Assembly: GCA_029961005.1 (NCBI GenBank)
Contig: JASBVW010000009.1
Coordinates: 1-14,600 of the forward strand
DNA length: 14,600 nucleotides
DNA from: Bacillota bacterium
Lineage (GTDB): Bacteria > Bacillota > UBA5301 > JASBVW01
Direction: 5' to 3'
Part shown: piece after piece, positions 1 to 6,760 of the stretch
Layout: each line of letters starts with the position of its first letter
Position numbering within the stretch: position 1 is the stretch's first letter
Position numbers and translations under genes: made by a program
Notes under the pieces: model-generated
Databases searched by the model: none
What the model was told of the DNA's origin: nothing
What the model saw: the letters and a program-made list of their open reading frames with translations, nothing else

Positions 1-36
1 GCCGTTGCCAAGGATGACATACCTTCTTCCACCCAC
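1..36 (-). CDS. N-terminus of an FAD/NAD(P)-binding oxidoreductase (partial)
   Basis: Only the first 12 codons lie in the window; the gene runs off the left edge. A GTG at 36-34 starts the peptide MGGRRYVILGNG, a first beta strand followed by the start of a glycine-rich dinucleotide-binding loop (G-N-G). This is the usual beginning of pyridine nucleotide-disulfide oxidoreductases and NADH-dependent flavoproteins. A very strong Shine-Dalgarno sequence (AAAGGAGGTG, 52-43) ends 6 bases before the GTG. An ATG in another frame (41-39) would sit almost on the Shine-Dalgarno and gives no such motif, so the GTG is preferred. The gene follows the tRNA-Gln terminator and must have its own promoter in 53-178, which I could not place. 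The exact substrate cannot be told from 12 residues. Confidence 0.6.
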   Translation of the reverse strand, partial: MGGRRYVILGNG

Positions 37-42
37 TGCATG

Positions 43-52
43 CACCTCCTTT
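43..52 (-). promoter_or_regulatory. Ribosome binding site deciding the GTG start of the left-edge oxidoreductase
   Basis: The minus strand reads AAAGGAGGTG, a near-complete complement of the 16S rRNA 3' end. The GGAGG core is 8 bases from the GTG at 36-34 but only 3 from the ATG at 41-39, which favours the GTG. Confidence 0.75.
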
Positions 53-178
53 CGCTGCAAAAGCATAATCCTGCCTGTCCCTGGGTTTCTTGCACTTTTT
101 TACATTTTGCAACTAGTCACTTTAATCTGAATTTTACACGCCGCCCCTCCCCTTTCCTGCCGTCCCGCGGGAGGCTTG

Positions 179-207
179 AAAAAAAAACGGGCTGGTTGAG
201 CCAGCCC
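179..207 (-). terminator. Rho-independent terminator of tRNA-Gln
   Basis: On the minus strand a perfect 7-bp stem (GGGCTGG / CCAGCCC, 207-201 and 195-189) with a 5-base loop is followed by G and nine T. It lies about 40 bases beyond the tRNA 3' end, so it ends the tRNA transcript and possibly read-through from the gltX region. Confidence 0.9.
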
Positions 208-246
208 TTTCAGGTGAATGCGCCCGGTCCACTAAAGAAATACAAA

Positions 247-320
247 TGGCTGGGGAGGAAGGACTCGAACCCTCGCTACCAGGGCCAGAACCTGGCGTCC
301 TACCACTAGACGACTCCCCA
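247..320 (-). tRNA. tRNA-Gln, anticodon CUG
   Basis: The minus strand folds into a complete 74-base cloverleaf with an encoded CCA end. The acceptor arm is TGGGGAG pairing with CTCCCCA, discriminator G. The anticodon stem CCAGG/CCTGG holds the 7-base loop TTCTGGC, giving anticodon CTG, which reads the glutamine codon CAG. The T arm has GAGGG/CCTTC around TTCGAGT. The U1-A72 start of the acceptor stem is typical of bacterial tRNA-Gln. It sits downstream of gltX in the same orientation but has its own promoter (407-378) and terminator (207-179). Most Firmicutes lack glutaminyl-tRNA synthetase and load this tRNA first with glutamate using a non-discriminating GltX, then amidate it with GatCAB; whether that holds here cannot be seen from this window. 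Confidence 0.97.
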
Positions 321-349
321 GCGTCAAAAGACCCAAAAGAAATCTTGTC

Positions 350-361
350 TTCCCGCGGGAA
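350..361. repeat. 12-bp palindrome in the tRNA-Gln leader; its 10-bp core recurs at 163-172
   Basis: TTCCCGCGGGAA is a perfect palindrome between the tRNA promoter and the tRNA. The 10-base core TCCCGCGGGA occurs again at 163-172, just past the tRNA terminator, so two identical palindromes bracket the transcription unit. Their role is unknown; a binding site or a small RNA hairpin are both possible. Confidence 0.55.
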
Positions 362-377
362 TAACCCCGACGCCCTG

Positions 378-407
378 ATTATAGCGGAAGAGAGGGCGCC
401 CTGTCAA
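378..407 (-). promoter_or_regulatory. Consensus sigma-A promoter of tRNA-Gln
   Basis: On the minus strand TTGACA (407-402) and TATAAT (383-378), both perfect matches, are separated by 18 bases. Transcription should begin near 371, giving a leader of about 50 bases before the tRNA 5' end at 320. The -35 box lies in the 3' part of an 8-bp inverted repeat (393-400 with 419-426). Confidence 0.92.
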
Positions 408-426
408 CCCACCTCCCTGGCGCCCT
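393..426. repeat. 8-bp inverted repeat overlapping the tRNA-Gln -35 region
   Basis: AGGGCGCC at 393-400 is repeated in reverse complement (GGCGCCCT) at 419-426, with 18 bases between. It lies just past the stop codon of the large exported protein and covers the tRNA -35 box (402-407). It could be an operator or a hairpin at the 3' end of the upstream mRNA. There is no T run, so it is not a classical terminator. Confidence 0.5.
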
Positions 427-446
427 TTCCCAGTAGCCCGGAGAGA

Positions 447-3392
447 TTAAAAAACCAGCACCAGGTCAAAGTAGCTCCGGGGCCCTTCCCCGGGCCCCGC
501 CACGGGCCACGCCACTCCCAGGCGGAGCTGCAACGGCAGGTAGTAAGCCGCTACGGTCTTCACCCGCGCCTCCAGGCCCGCCCCCACCAGAGGAGGAGGC
601 GCCCCGCCGTCCCCCCGCCAGGCGGCACCTGCATCCACAAAGAGTATGCCCTGCACGGCCTCGGTGAATAACCCCGGCCCGGTGGACCCGCGTTCAACGC
701 GCCACAGCTCCGGCCGGTACTCCAGGCTGCCCAGCCAGAAGCGCTCGCCCTTCGCAGAATCCTTCGGAAAGCCGCGCAAGGCGTAGGCCTCGGTCCCCGG
801 ATCATCCCGGAAGCCGCCTAGAGCAAAGGAAGAGCCGCCCTCGTCGCTCCACCCGCCCAAAAGGCGCAGCCCCACCTCCCGGCGGGCCGCCACCGTCAGG
901 TCCTCCCGCCATTGGAGGACGGCCGTCCGCTCTGGCACCCCCGTCAAATCGTCTGCCAGCAGATCCAGGTTTACGCGGTGATACCACAGCCAGCGGTCCC
1001 GCCCCCTGATGGCCCCCAGCTGCCAGCCGGCCCGCGCCGCCTGGCGCCAGTCCGCGTCAACCCAGCGGCGCGTCCAGCCCAGGGTCAAAACTTGGGCAGT
1101 GAAAACAGAGTTCTGCAGGGGCAGGGCCAAACTCACCTCCTGCCGCCGCCGGACCTCCGCCGGGGCCCCCAGGGCATCCGGGACCCACTCCTCCAGGCTC
1201 ACCGTGAGGAGCGGTCGCCAGCCGCTGCCCAAAAGGCGCTGGTAGGTCACATCGTAAATGAACCCGTGGCCGGAAGCGTAGCCTAAGAGCAGAGAATAAG
1301 CCTGCTCCTGCAGAGCGTCGATCCCCGACGTGAGAAAGGCCAGGAACATGTCCCGCTCGCTTGCCTGCAGATAGCCCAGCCCCCAGTGCGGCCGGAGCGA
1401 AGGGAAGGGATTGTAAGGATGCACCCCCAGAATGACCTCGCCCCCCGGCGGCCCCGCAGGCGACGCGGCAGACGGCGGTTCGGATTCCCCGGCCTTCCCT
1501 GGCCCCACCGGCAGCCACTGCCCGGGGTCCAAGGGCATCTGATAAAGATCATAGCCCTCCGGCCCGTAGCCGAGAAAGACCAGGCTGCGCCCGTCCGGCG
1601 CCGGGGCAGGGGCGAAGGCCCCGTACAGCACGTTGGTTACCTGGAAGAGGCGCCCCGTGCTTACCTCTACGGCGTAGAGGTTGGGTATGCCGGAACGCCC
1701 CGAGCTGAAGAGCACGTACCGGCCATCCGGCGTCCAGGCCGGGCTCAGGTCCACCGCGGCGTCGTCGGTCAGCCAGCGCCGGGTGGCAAGCCCCTCCCCG
1801 CCCGCTGCCTCGACTTGCGAGCCGGCCTCCACCCTCAGGAGCAGGATATCCCGCCGGCCGCCCTGGCGCCAAGCGGCCACGGCCAGCTGACGCCCGTCCG
1901 GCGACCAGGCCGGAGAGCTGAAGCGCAGCTCCTCTCCTCCCTCGAGGAGCACTCGCCGCTGCACGGGCTCTCCTCCCCCGGCCCCCAAAGCGCCTCCCTC
2001 CTCCGCGGCCCCGGGGCTGCCCCCGCCGCAGCCGGCTCCCCGGCCGGCGGTCCCCGCCTCAGCCGGCTCCACCAGCTCCAGGTCGGTTCGGCCGCCCTTC
2101 TGGGTGACCAGGGCCAGCCGGCGCCCGTCCGGCGACCAGGCGGCGTCCAAAACCCGGCCACCCCGGGTCAGCCGCTCCTCCCGGCCTCGCTCCAAGTCAT
2201 ACCGGTAGAGCTCCCGGTACAAGTAGTCCGTTCCCGTGTACTCCGGCTTGGTATAGTAAAGAAACCGGCCGTCTGGAGACCAGGTGATGCTCCCTTCCGG
2301 AACCCCGCTCAACGCCACCTGCCGGTCTTTCCCCTCCTCCAGGAGCAAAAGGCGCAGCCCCGTCGCCCACCCCCGCCCCCCGGCAGTGTAGGCCACCTGC
2401 CGCCCGTCCGGGCTGACGGCCAAACCGCCCTTCCAGCGGCCGGTGGCCGTCAGGCGGCGGGCTTGGGTCAAGCCCTGCCCCTCCAACTTCTCCTTTTGTT
2501 CCTGGTAGCGGCGGCGCAGCCCTTCCAGCCACGACTGCCACTCCTCTTCCAATCCCGCTTGGAAGACGCTGCGGAAGGTGGCGGCAAAACTCAGGTTCTG
2601 ATAGTCCCCGGAGGCGTGGTTGAGCTGCGCCAGCTTCTCCGGGCCGTACTTTTGGGCCAGGTAAGCCACAAAGGAGCTGCCGTAGAGGTAGACCGACAGC
2701 CCTCCCTCCGGCCAACCGGAGAGGTCGTAGGCGGTAGAGGCCAGCTGGTCCGGGGTGTAGAGCCGGCCGGAGAGCACGGCCGCCCGCAGGTACATGTCAA
2801 AGACCGGATCCTCTACTCGCCCTCCCCGGGTGAAGCGGCTCTCCGTATAGGTAGCCAGACCCTCTACGTACCAGGCGGGGGCCATGAGGTTGGGGTTGGA
2901 GAGGAGGGGCACCTGTCCGGCTACCTCGCGGCCGGCCTCCGCCAACCCGCTGGTGGTGTCAAAGAAGAGGACGTGGGTGTACTCGTGGGTGAAGACGTAG
3001 CGCAGCCAGTCCTCCCGGGTGAACCCCAAGCTGGCCCAGGAAGAGAGGGGATAGGAGATCTCCAGAGTGACGTTCTTGAACGGCAAGAGGGGATCGACCC
3101 AGCCGTTGCCGAAGTCGGAGGAGTCCTTCAGGACCACCTCCGTCTTCCCCCGCGGCACGTGCCGCAAAAATTCGACCAGTCGGCCGTGAACCTCTTCGGC
3201 GATCTTCGCCAGCTCCCGGGCTGCCCCCTCCTCCTCCGGGCGGAAGTGGATGGAGAAATGGGGCGTCTCCAGAGTCTGCCAGCCGGCAGCCGCCCGCGCC
3301 GCCAGGTGCCCCCCGGGAAAGGCCAGGGCGGCCGCCAAGACCGCAGCCGCCATCGCTAGGGGCGCAGAAAAGGAGAACCCTCGCGTAACCAT
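447..3392 (-). CDS. Exported HExxH metallopeptidase / TolB-like propeller / Omp85-type beta-barrel fusion protein
   Basis: A 981-residue secreted protein with three parts. Residues 1-36 form a signal peptide (hydrophobic core about 10-26, Ala-rich end). Residues 40-300 resemble the Peptidase MA family: HEYTH at 136-140 has the zinc HExxH pattern, and WYVEGLA with E178 supplies a plausible third ligand. Residues 320-620 contain six S/T/A-P-D-G-R repeats (327, 372, 420, 497, 554, 598), the signature of a TolB/WD40-like propeller; a Gly/Ala-rich loop (446-475) separates repeats three and four. Residues 655-981 look like the Omp85/BamA surface-antigen barrel: ALRGF near 875, a strand with LFVDAGAAW at 917-925, and a C-terminal phenylalanine after alternating hydrophobics, like a beta-signal. 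The ATG at 3392 is chosen because of AGGAGAG at 3408-3402; a GTG at 3431 would add 13 residues but has no ribosome site. It lies 41 bases after gltX. Substrate and location are unproven; surface or outer-membrane placement is inferred. Confidence 0.85.
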   Translation of the reverse strand: MVTRGFSFSAPLAMAAAVLAAALAFPGGHLAARAAAGWQTLETPHFSIHFRPEEEGAARELAKIAEEVHGRLVEFLRHVPRGKTEVVLKDSSDFGNGWVDPLLPFKNVTLEISYPLSSWASLGFTREDWLRYVFTHEYTHVLFFDTTSGLAEAGREVAGQVPLLSNPNLMAPAWYVEGLATYTESRFTRGGRVEDPVFDMYLRAAVLSGRLYTPDQLASTAYDLSGWPEGGLSVYLYGSSFVAYLAQKYGPEKLAQLNHASGDYQNLSFAATFRSVFQAGLEEEWQSWLEGLRRRYQEQKEKLEGQGLTQARRLTATGRWKGGLAVSPDGRQVAYTAGGRGWATGLRLLLLEEGKDRQVALSGVPEGSITWSPDGRFLYYTKPEYTGTDYLYRELYRYDLERGREERLTRGGRVLDAAWSPDGRRLALVTQKGGRTDLELVEPAEAGTAGRGAGCGGGSPGAAEEGGALGAGGGEPVQRRVLLEGGEELRFSSPAWSPDGRQLAVAAWRQGGRRDILLLRVEAGSQVEAAGGEGLATRRWLTDDAAVDLSPAWTPDGRYVLFSSGRSGIPNLYAVEVSTGRLFQVTNVLYGAFAPAPAPDGRSLVFLGYGPEGYDLYQMPLDPGQWLPVGPGKAGESEPPSAASPAGPPGGEVILGVHPYNPFPSLRPHWGLGYLQASERDMFLAFLTSGIDALQEQAYSLLLGYASGHGFIYDVTYQRLLGSGWRPLLTVSLEEWVPDALGAPAEVRRRQEVSLALPLQNSVFTAQVLTLGWTRRWVDADWRQAARAGWQLGAIRGRDRWLWYHRVNLDLLADDLTGVPERTAVLQWREDLTVAARREVGLRLLGGWSDEGGSSFALGGFRDDPGTEAYALRGFPKDSAKGERFWLGSLEYRPELWRVERGSTGPGLFTEAVQGILFVDAGAAWRGDGGAPPPLVGAGLEARVKTVAAYYLPLQLRLGVAWPVAGPGEGPRSYFDLVLVF

Positions 3393-3401
3393 CACCGCCC
3401 T

Positions 3402-3408
3402 CTCTCCT
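3402..3408 (-). promoter_or_regulatory. Ribosome binding site deciding the start of the metallopeptidase-barrel gene
   Basis: AGGAGAG on the minus strand lies 9 bases before the ATG at 3392-3390 and immediately before a typical signal peptide. It supports this ATG over the GTG at 3431-3429. Confidence 0.65.
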
Positions 3409-3433
3409 TGCGCTTGAGAGGCTCTCTGCACCG

Positions 3434-4909
3434 TCAGCGCCGGGCCGCGCTGAGTTTTTTGGCCGCCTCCGCTCCCTCTTTGAGGCGCTGGCAGGTGCGG
3501 GCGCGCCCCAGGATCTCCAGGACCTCGTAAATCCCCGGGCTCACCTTGCGCCCGGTCACGGCCGAGCGCACCGGGTGAATAACCTGGCCCGCGCTGAGCC
3601 CCGTCTCTTCCTGAACGGCGGCGAAGACCGCCTCTACGTTAGCGGCAGTAAAGGGCTCCACGCGAGCCAGCCGCTCCGCCAGGGAGGCCAGAAGGCGCGG
3701 CACGTACTCCTCCGCCAGGTAAGGCAGGGCCTCCTCCTCGTACTCCACCCGCTCTTGGAAGAAGTAGCGCCCCAGCTCGGCCAACTCCTCCAGGGTGCGC
3801 ACCCGCGTCTGTAAACTGGCTACCACCCGGCGCACGTACTCCCGCTGCGCCGGGGACGGTTCGGCAGGCACCAGCCCGGCCCGCGCCAGGTGCGGCAGGG
3901 CCAGGTCCACCAGGCGGTCCAACTCCGTCCGCCTGATGTAGACTCCGTTCATCCACTGGAGCTTCTTGGGGTCAAAGACGGCCGGGTTTTTGGAGACGCG
4001 CTCCAGCGAAAAGTGCTCGATGAGCTCCTGGCGGCTGAAGATCTGGTCGGTGGCGTTCAGGGACCACCCCAGCAGGGCCAGGTAGTTGACCATGGCCTCC
4101 GGCAGGTAACCCGCCTCCCGGTACTGGGTCACCGAGGTAGCCCCGTGCCGCTTGGAGAGGCGCGTCCGGTCAGGGCCCAGGATCATGGGGATGTGAGCGA
4201 AGGCCGGCAGCGCGAAACCCAGGGCTTCATAGAGCTGAATCTGCTTGGGCGTGTTGGAGAGGTGGTCCTCGCCCCGGATGACGTGCGTAATCTCCATCAA
4301 GGCGTCGTCCACTACCACGGCAAAGTTATAGGTGGGGACGCCGTCCGCCTTGAGAATGACGAAGTCGTCGATCACCTCGTTCTCAAAGGTCACCTTGCCG
4401 CGGATGAGGTCCTGTACCACCGTCCGCCCCTGCCCAGCGGCCCGGAAGCGCACCACCGGGCGGCGCCCCTCCGCCGCCAGCCGCTCCGCCTCTTGGGGGG
4501 TTAACCGGCTGCAGCGCCCGTCGTAGCGGGGGGCTTCTCCGCGGGCCAGGGCGGCATTGCGCCGTTCCTCCAGCTCCTCCGGCGTGCAGTAGCAGTGGTA
4601 GGCGCGGCCCTTCTGCAGCAGTTCCCGGGCGTAGCGCTGATAGAGCTCCAACCTCTGCGTCTGGAAATACGGGCCGTGGGGCCCCTCTTTGCCCGGCCCT
4701 TCGTCCCAGTCCAGCCCCAGCCACTCCATGCTCTCCAGAATGGCTCGCACCGACTCCTCGGTAGAGCGCTCCAGGTCGGTATCCTCGATGCGCAGAATAA
4801 AGGTGCCGCCGTGGTGGCGGGCAAAGAGCCAATTAAAAAGCGCGGTCCGCGCACCACCTACGTGCAGGTAGCCGGTGGGGCTGGGCGCAAACCTCACCCG
4901 AACGCTCAT
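3434..4909 (-). CDS. gltX: Glutamate--tRNA ligase
   Basis: Class I aminoacyl-tRNA synthetase that attaches glutamate to tRNA-Glu and, in organisms without GlnRS, also to tRNA-Gln. The protein has 491 residues, the usual bacterial length. Residues 7-19 carry FAPSPTGYLHVGG, the HIGH-type ATP-binding motif; LSKRH at 251-255 is the KMSKS-type loop; C106, C108 and C133 with a Tyr between them resemble the zinc site of bacterial GluRS. The C-terminal helical anticodon-binding part is complete. The ATG at 4909 gives the canonical N-terminus MSVRVRFAPSP. An in-frame extension back to 4987 would add a Lys/Arg-rich stretch absent from the family, so it is rejected. A weak purine-rich ribosome site precedes the ATG. 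A terminator hairpin lies about 95 bases upstream, so gltX may begin a new unit with the metallopeptidase-barrel gene; I found no clear promoter. Confidence 0.97.
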   Translation of the reverse strand: MSVRVRFAPSPTGYLHVGGARTALFNWLFARHHGGTFILRIEDTDLERSTEESVRAILESMEWLGLDWDEGPGKEGPHGPYFQTQRLELYQRYARELLQKGRAYHCYCTPEELEERRNAALARGEAPRYDGRCSRLTPQEAERLAAEGRRPVVRFRAAGQGRTVVQDLIRGKVTFENEVIDDFVILKADGVPTYNFAVVVDDALMEITHVIRGEDHLSNTPKQIQLYEALGFALPAFAHIPMILGPDRTRLSKRHGATSVTQYREAGYLPEAMVNYLALLGWSLNATDQIFSRQELIEHFSLERVSKNPAVFDPKKLQWMNGVYIRRTELDRLVDLALPHLARAGLVPAEPSPAQREYVRRVVASLQTRVRTLEELAELGRYFFQERVEYEEEALPYLAEEYVPRLLASLAERLARVEPFTAANVEAVFAAVQEETGLSAGQVIHPVRSAVTGRKVSPGIYEVLEILGRARTCQRLKEGAEAAKKLSAARR

Positions 4910-5003
4910 CTTTCCGTACCCCTTCGCACCTTTTTTCGGTCCCCTTTTCAGTTCGCGGTAGGAGCGGCGTTTCCTCCCTGGCTGCACACCCCCTGCCCAA
5001 AAC

Positions 5004-5046
5004 CAATAAAAGGAGCCGCAAGAGGCACTTTTTTCCCCTTCGGCTC
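5004..5046 (-). terminator. Terminator at the end of the methylthioadenosine/SAH gene cluster
   Basis: On the minus strand GAGCCGAAGGGG pairs with CCTCTT-G-CGGCTC (one bulged G, one G-T pair) around a 9-base A-rich loop, and is followed by CCTTTTATT. It lies 45 bases past the stop of the 76-codon gene and before gltX. The T run is interrupted, so some read-through into gltX is possible. Confidence 0.7.
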
Positions 5047-5090
5047 GCGGAAGTCACCGTCCTTCGCTGGGGCACGGCCCGCCCGGCGCT

Positions 5091-5321
5091 TTATCCCTTC
5101 TCGGCGTCGTATCCGCCGCCGGTGCGCCGCGCCCTGGTCCTTTTGCCGCCCGTCCGCTCCGCCCCCGGAGCCGGGTTCAGTTCAGCGGCCAGTTCTTCAA
5201 GACCCCCTGCGTCCCTGTCCCGGGCGTTGGGATAGGTCTCCCCTACCCGGCCCATCACGGCGCGTTGGCGGTTGCGGGCTTTTCGGCCGAACTGCTCCGC
5301 CCCGTCCTTGGCCTTGACCAT
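5091..5321 (-). CDS. Small hydrophilic basic protein, unknown function (76 aa)
   Basis: I do not recognise this protein. It starts at an ATG with a strong ribosome site (GGGAGGGAG, 5335-5327), has third-position GC bias like its neighbours, and ends 45 bases before a terminator on the same strand, so it is probably real. The product has many Lys/Arg (a KARN-Q-R segment near residue 14 and a Lys/Arg-rich C-terminal third), a central acidic patch, no cysteine, no signal peptide and no membrane segment. A GTG at 5387 would extend it by 22 residues and place it 3 bases after the mtaD stop, but has no ribosome site. As the last gene of the SAH/MTA cluster it is likely co-transcribed. A nucleic-acid-binding or spore-associated small protein is conceivable but not shown. 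Confidence 0.6.
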   Translation of the reverse strand: MVKAKDGAEQFGRKARNRQRAVMGRVGETYPNARDRDAGGLEELAAELNPAPGAERTGGKRTRARRTGGGYDAEKG

Positions 5322-5326
5322 CTGCT

Positions 5327-5335
5327 CTCCCTCCC
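5327..5335 (-). promoter_or_regulatory. Ribosome binding site deciding the start of the 76-codon gene
   Basis: GGGAGGGAG on the minus strand lies 5 bases before the ATG at 5321-5319. No comparable site precedes the longer GTG start at 5387. Confidence 0.6.
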
Positions 5336-5390
5336 GCTTCTTCAGATTTTGCTGATAGTGTGCGCCGGAGAGAGAGACCTGATTCACTCT

Positions 5391-6758
5391 TCACCGGGCA
5401 GGTCCTTCCAGGCCCCGAAGGCGCGCCGCCCGGCGCTCCACCTCCCGCCGGATCCGCTCCTCGTCCAGAGTGAGGAACCGCCCGCCCTCGTAAAGGACCC
5501 GCCCCGCCACCATGGTCAGCTCCACGTCATCCCCGTGGGCGGCGTAGACCACAGCTGCCAGCGGGTCGTGCACCGGGGTCAGGCGCGGGGAATCGGCCCG
5601 CACCAGGATGAGATCGGCCTGGCGACCCGGGGCCAGCTCTCCGACCACGCCGGCCAGCCCCAGGGCCTGCGCCCCCATCCTGGTCGCCAGGGACACCGCC
5701 TGGGCCGCCGGCAGCGCAGCCGGGTCGCCGGTCCGCCCCTTTTGCAGCAGAGCAGCCAGGCGCAGCTCTTCGAACAGGTCCAGGTCGTTGTTACTGGCCG
5801 CCCCGTCCGTCCCCAGGGCCACCGTCACCCCCGCCTCCAAGAGCTCCGCCACGGGGGCGATGCCGTTCCCCAGCTTCAGGTTGCTGGTGGGGTTGTGGGC
5901 CACCGCGACGCCGCGGCGGGCCAGGATTTCTCTATCTCCCGGCTCCAAGTGGACGCAGTGGGCCGCCAAAACCGGCAATTCAAAAAAGCCCAGCTCCTCC
6001 AGGTTTTCTATCTGGCTTTTGCCCGTGCTCTTTCGGCTCTCCTCGCATTCCTCCCTCGTCTCGGCGAGGTGGATGTGCAGCCCCACTCCCAGCTTGGACG
6101 CCTCCGCCATCACCTTCTTTAAATAGGCAGGGGGACAGGTGTAAGGGGCATGGGGGCCCAACAAGCACCGGATGCGGCCTCCCGCCGCGCCGTGCCAGGA
6201 GCGCACCAGGGACACGGCCTCCTCCAGAGCGCGCTCGCCCTCTGAGCTGATGCCGATGAGCCCCCGGGCCAGAGAGGCCCGCAAGCCGCTCTCTTCCACC
6301 GCCCGGGCCACCATCGCCATGCCGAAGTACATATCGGCAAAGGCGGTGGTCCCGGAGCGGATCATCTCCAGTTGGGCCAGGAGGGTCCCCCAGTAGATGT
6401 CTTCCTCCGTCAGCCGGGCTTCCGCCGGGAAGATCTTCTCCTGCAGCCAAACCATGAGGGGCAGGTCCTCCGCGTACCCCCGCAAGAGGGTCATGGCCGC
6501 ATGGGTGTGAGCGTTGATGAGGCCCGGCAGAACCAGGCGCCCTTGCGCTGCGATGATCCGCTCAGGCCGCCAGCCCGCAGGCAAAGTGCCGCTCGCCGGC
6601 CCGGCCGCGCCCGCATCCTCCACCGCACCCTCCCTCGCCAGGGGCGGCCCTACGTAGACGATCACCTCGCCGTCCACGGCCACATCCCCTGGGGCAAAGA
6701 CGCGCCCCTCTTCGTCGGCCGTAATCACCGTCCCCCCGGTGATGAGGATCCGCCCCAT
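5391..6758 (-). CDS. mtaD: 5-methylthioadenosine / S-adenosylhomocysteine deaminase
   Basis: Cytosolic metal-dependent amidohydrolase that removes the 6-amino group of 5'-methylthioadenosine and/or S-adenosylhomocysteine, giving the inosine forms and ammonia. The 455 residues carry the family metal ligands in order: HTH at 84-86 after PGLINA, HIHLAET with H230, AAHCVH with H267, and LGTDGAASNNDLDLFEE with D318. The GPHAPYTC segment (H203) contacts the substrate in the family. Residues about 41-66 form an Ala/Gly-rich insertion in the N-terminal beta sandwich. The ATG at 6758 lies 2 bases after the ahcY stop codon and follows GGGGGGAG; a TTG at 6773 in the same frame is less likely. Position beside ahcY, mtnA and mtnP supports a purine-thioether salvage role rather than guanine or chlorohydrolase activity. 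MTA versus SAH preference cannot be read from sequence. Confidence 0.93.
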   Translation of the reverse strand: MGRILITGGTVITADEEGRVFAPGDVAVDGEVIVYVGPPLAREGAVEDAGAAGPASGTLPAGWRPERIIAAQGRLVLPGLINAHTHAAMTLLRGYAEDLPLMVWLQEKIFPAEARLTEEDIYWGTLLAQLEMIRSGTTAFADMYFGMAMVARAVEESGLRASLARGLIGISSEGERALEEAVSLVRSWHGAAGGRIRCLLGPHAPYTCPPAYLKKVMAEASKLGVGLHIHLAETREECEESRKSTGKSQIENLEELGFFELPVLAAHCVHLEPGDREILARRGVAVAHNPTSNLKLGNGIAPVAELLEAGVTVALGTDGAASNNDLDLFEELRLAALLQKGRTGDPAALPAAQAVSLATRMGAQALGLAGVVGELAPGRQADLILVRADSPRLTPVHDPLAAVVYAAHGDDVELTMVAGRVLYEGGRFLTLDEERIRREVERRAARLRGLEGPAR

Positions 6759-6760
6759 CC

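Noticed and set aside
1386..3359. A 657-codon open frame on the plus strand opposite the metallopeptidase-barrel gene
   Set aside because: It lies wholly antisense to a gene with clear domains, its product is Arg/Pro/Gly-rich without motifs, and long antisense frames are expected in GC-rich genes.
4910..4987. N-terminal extension of GltX by 26 residues
   Set aside because: The Lys/Arg-rich extension is absent from the family, and the canonical start MSVRVRFAPSP is at 4909.
4910..5003. T-box leader or promoter in front of gltX
   Set aside because: No T-box core sequence or antiterminator was visible, and the hairpin at 5004-5046 fits the end of the preceding gene better. No convincing promoter boxes were found.
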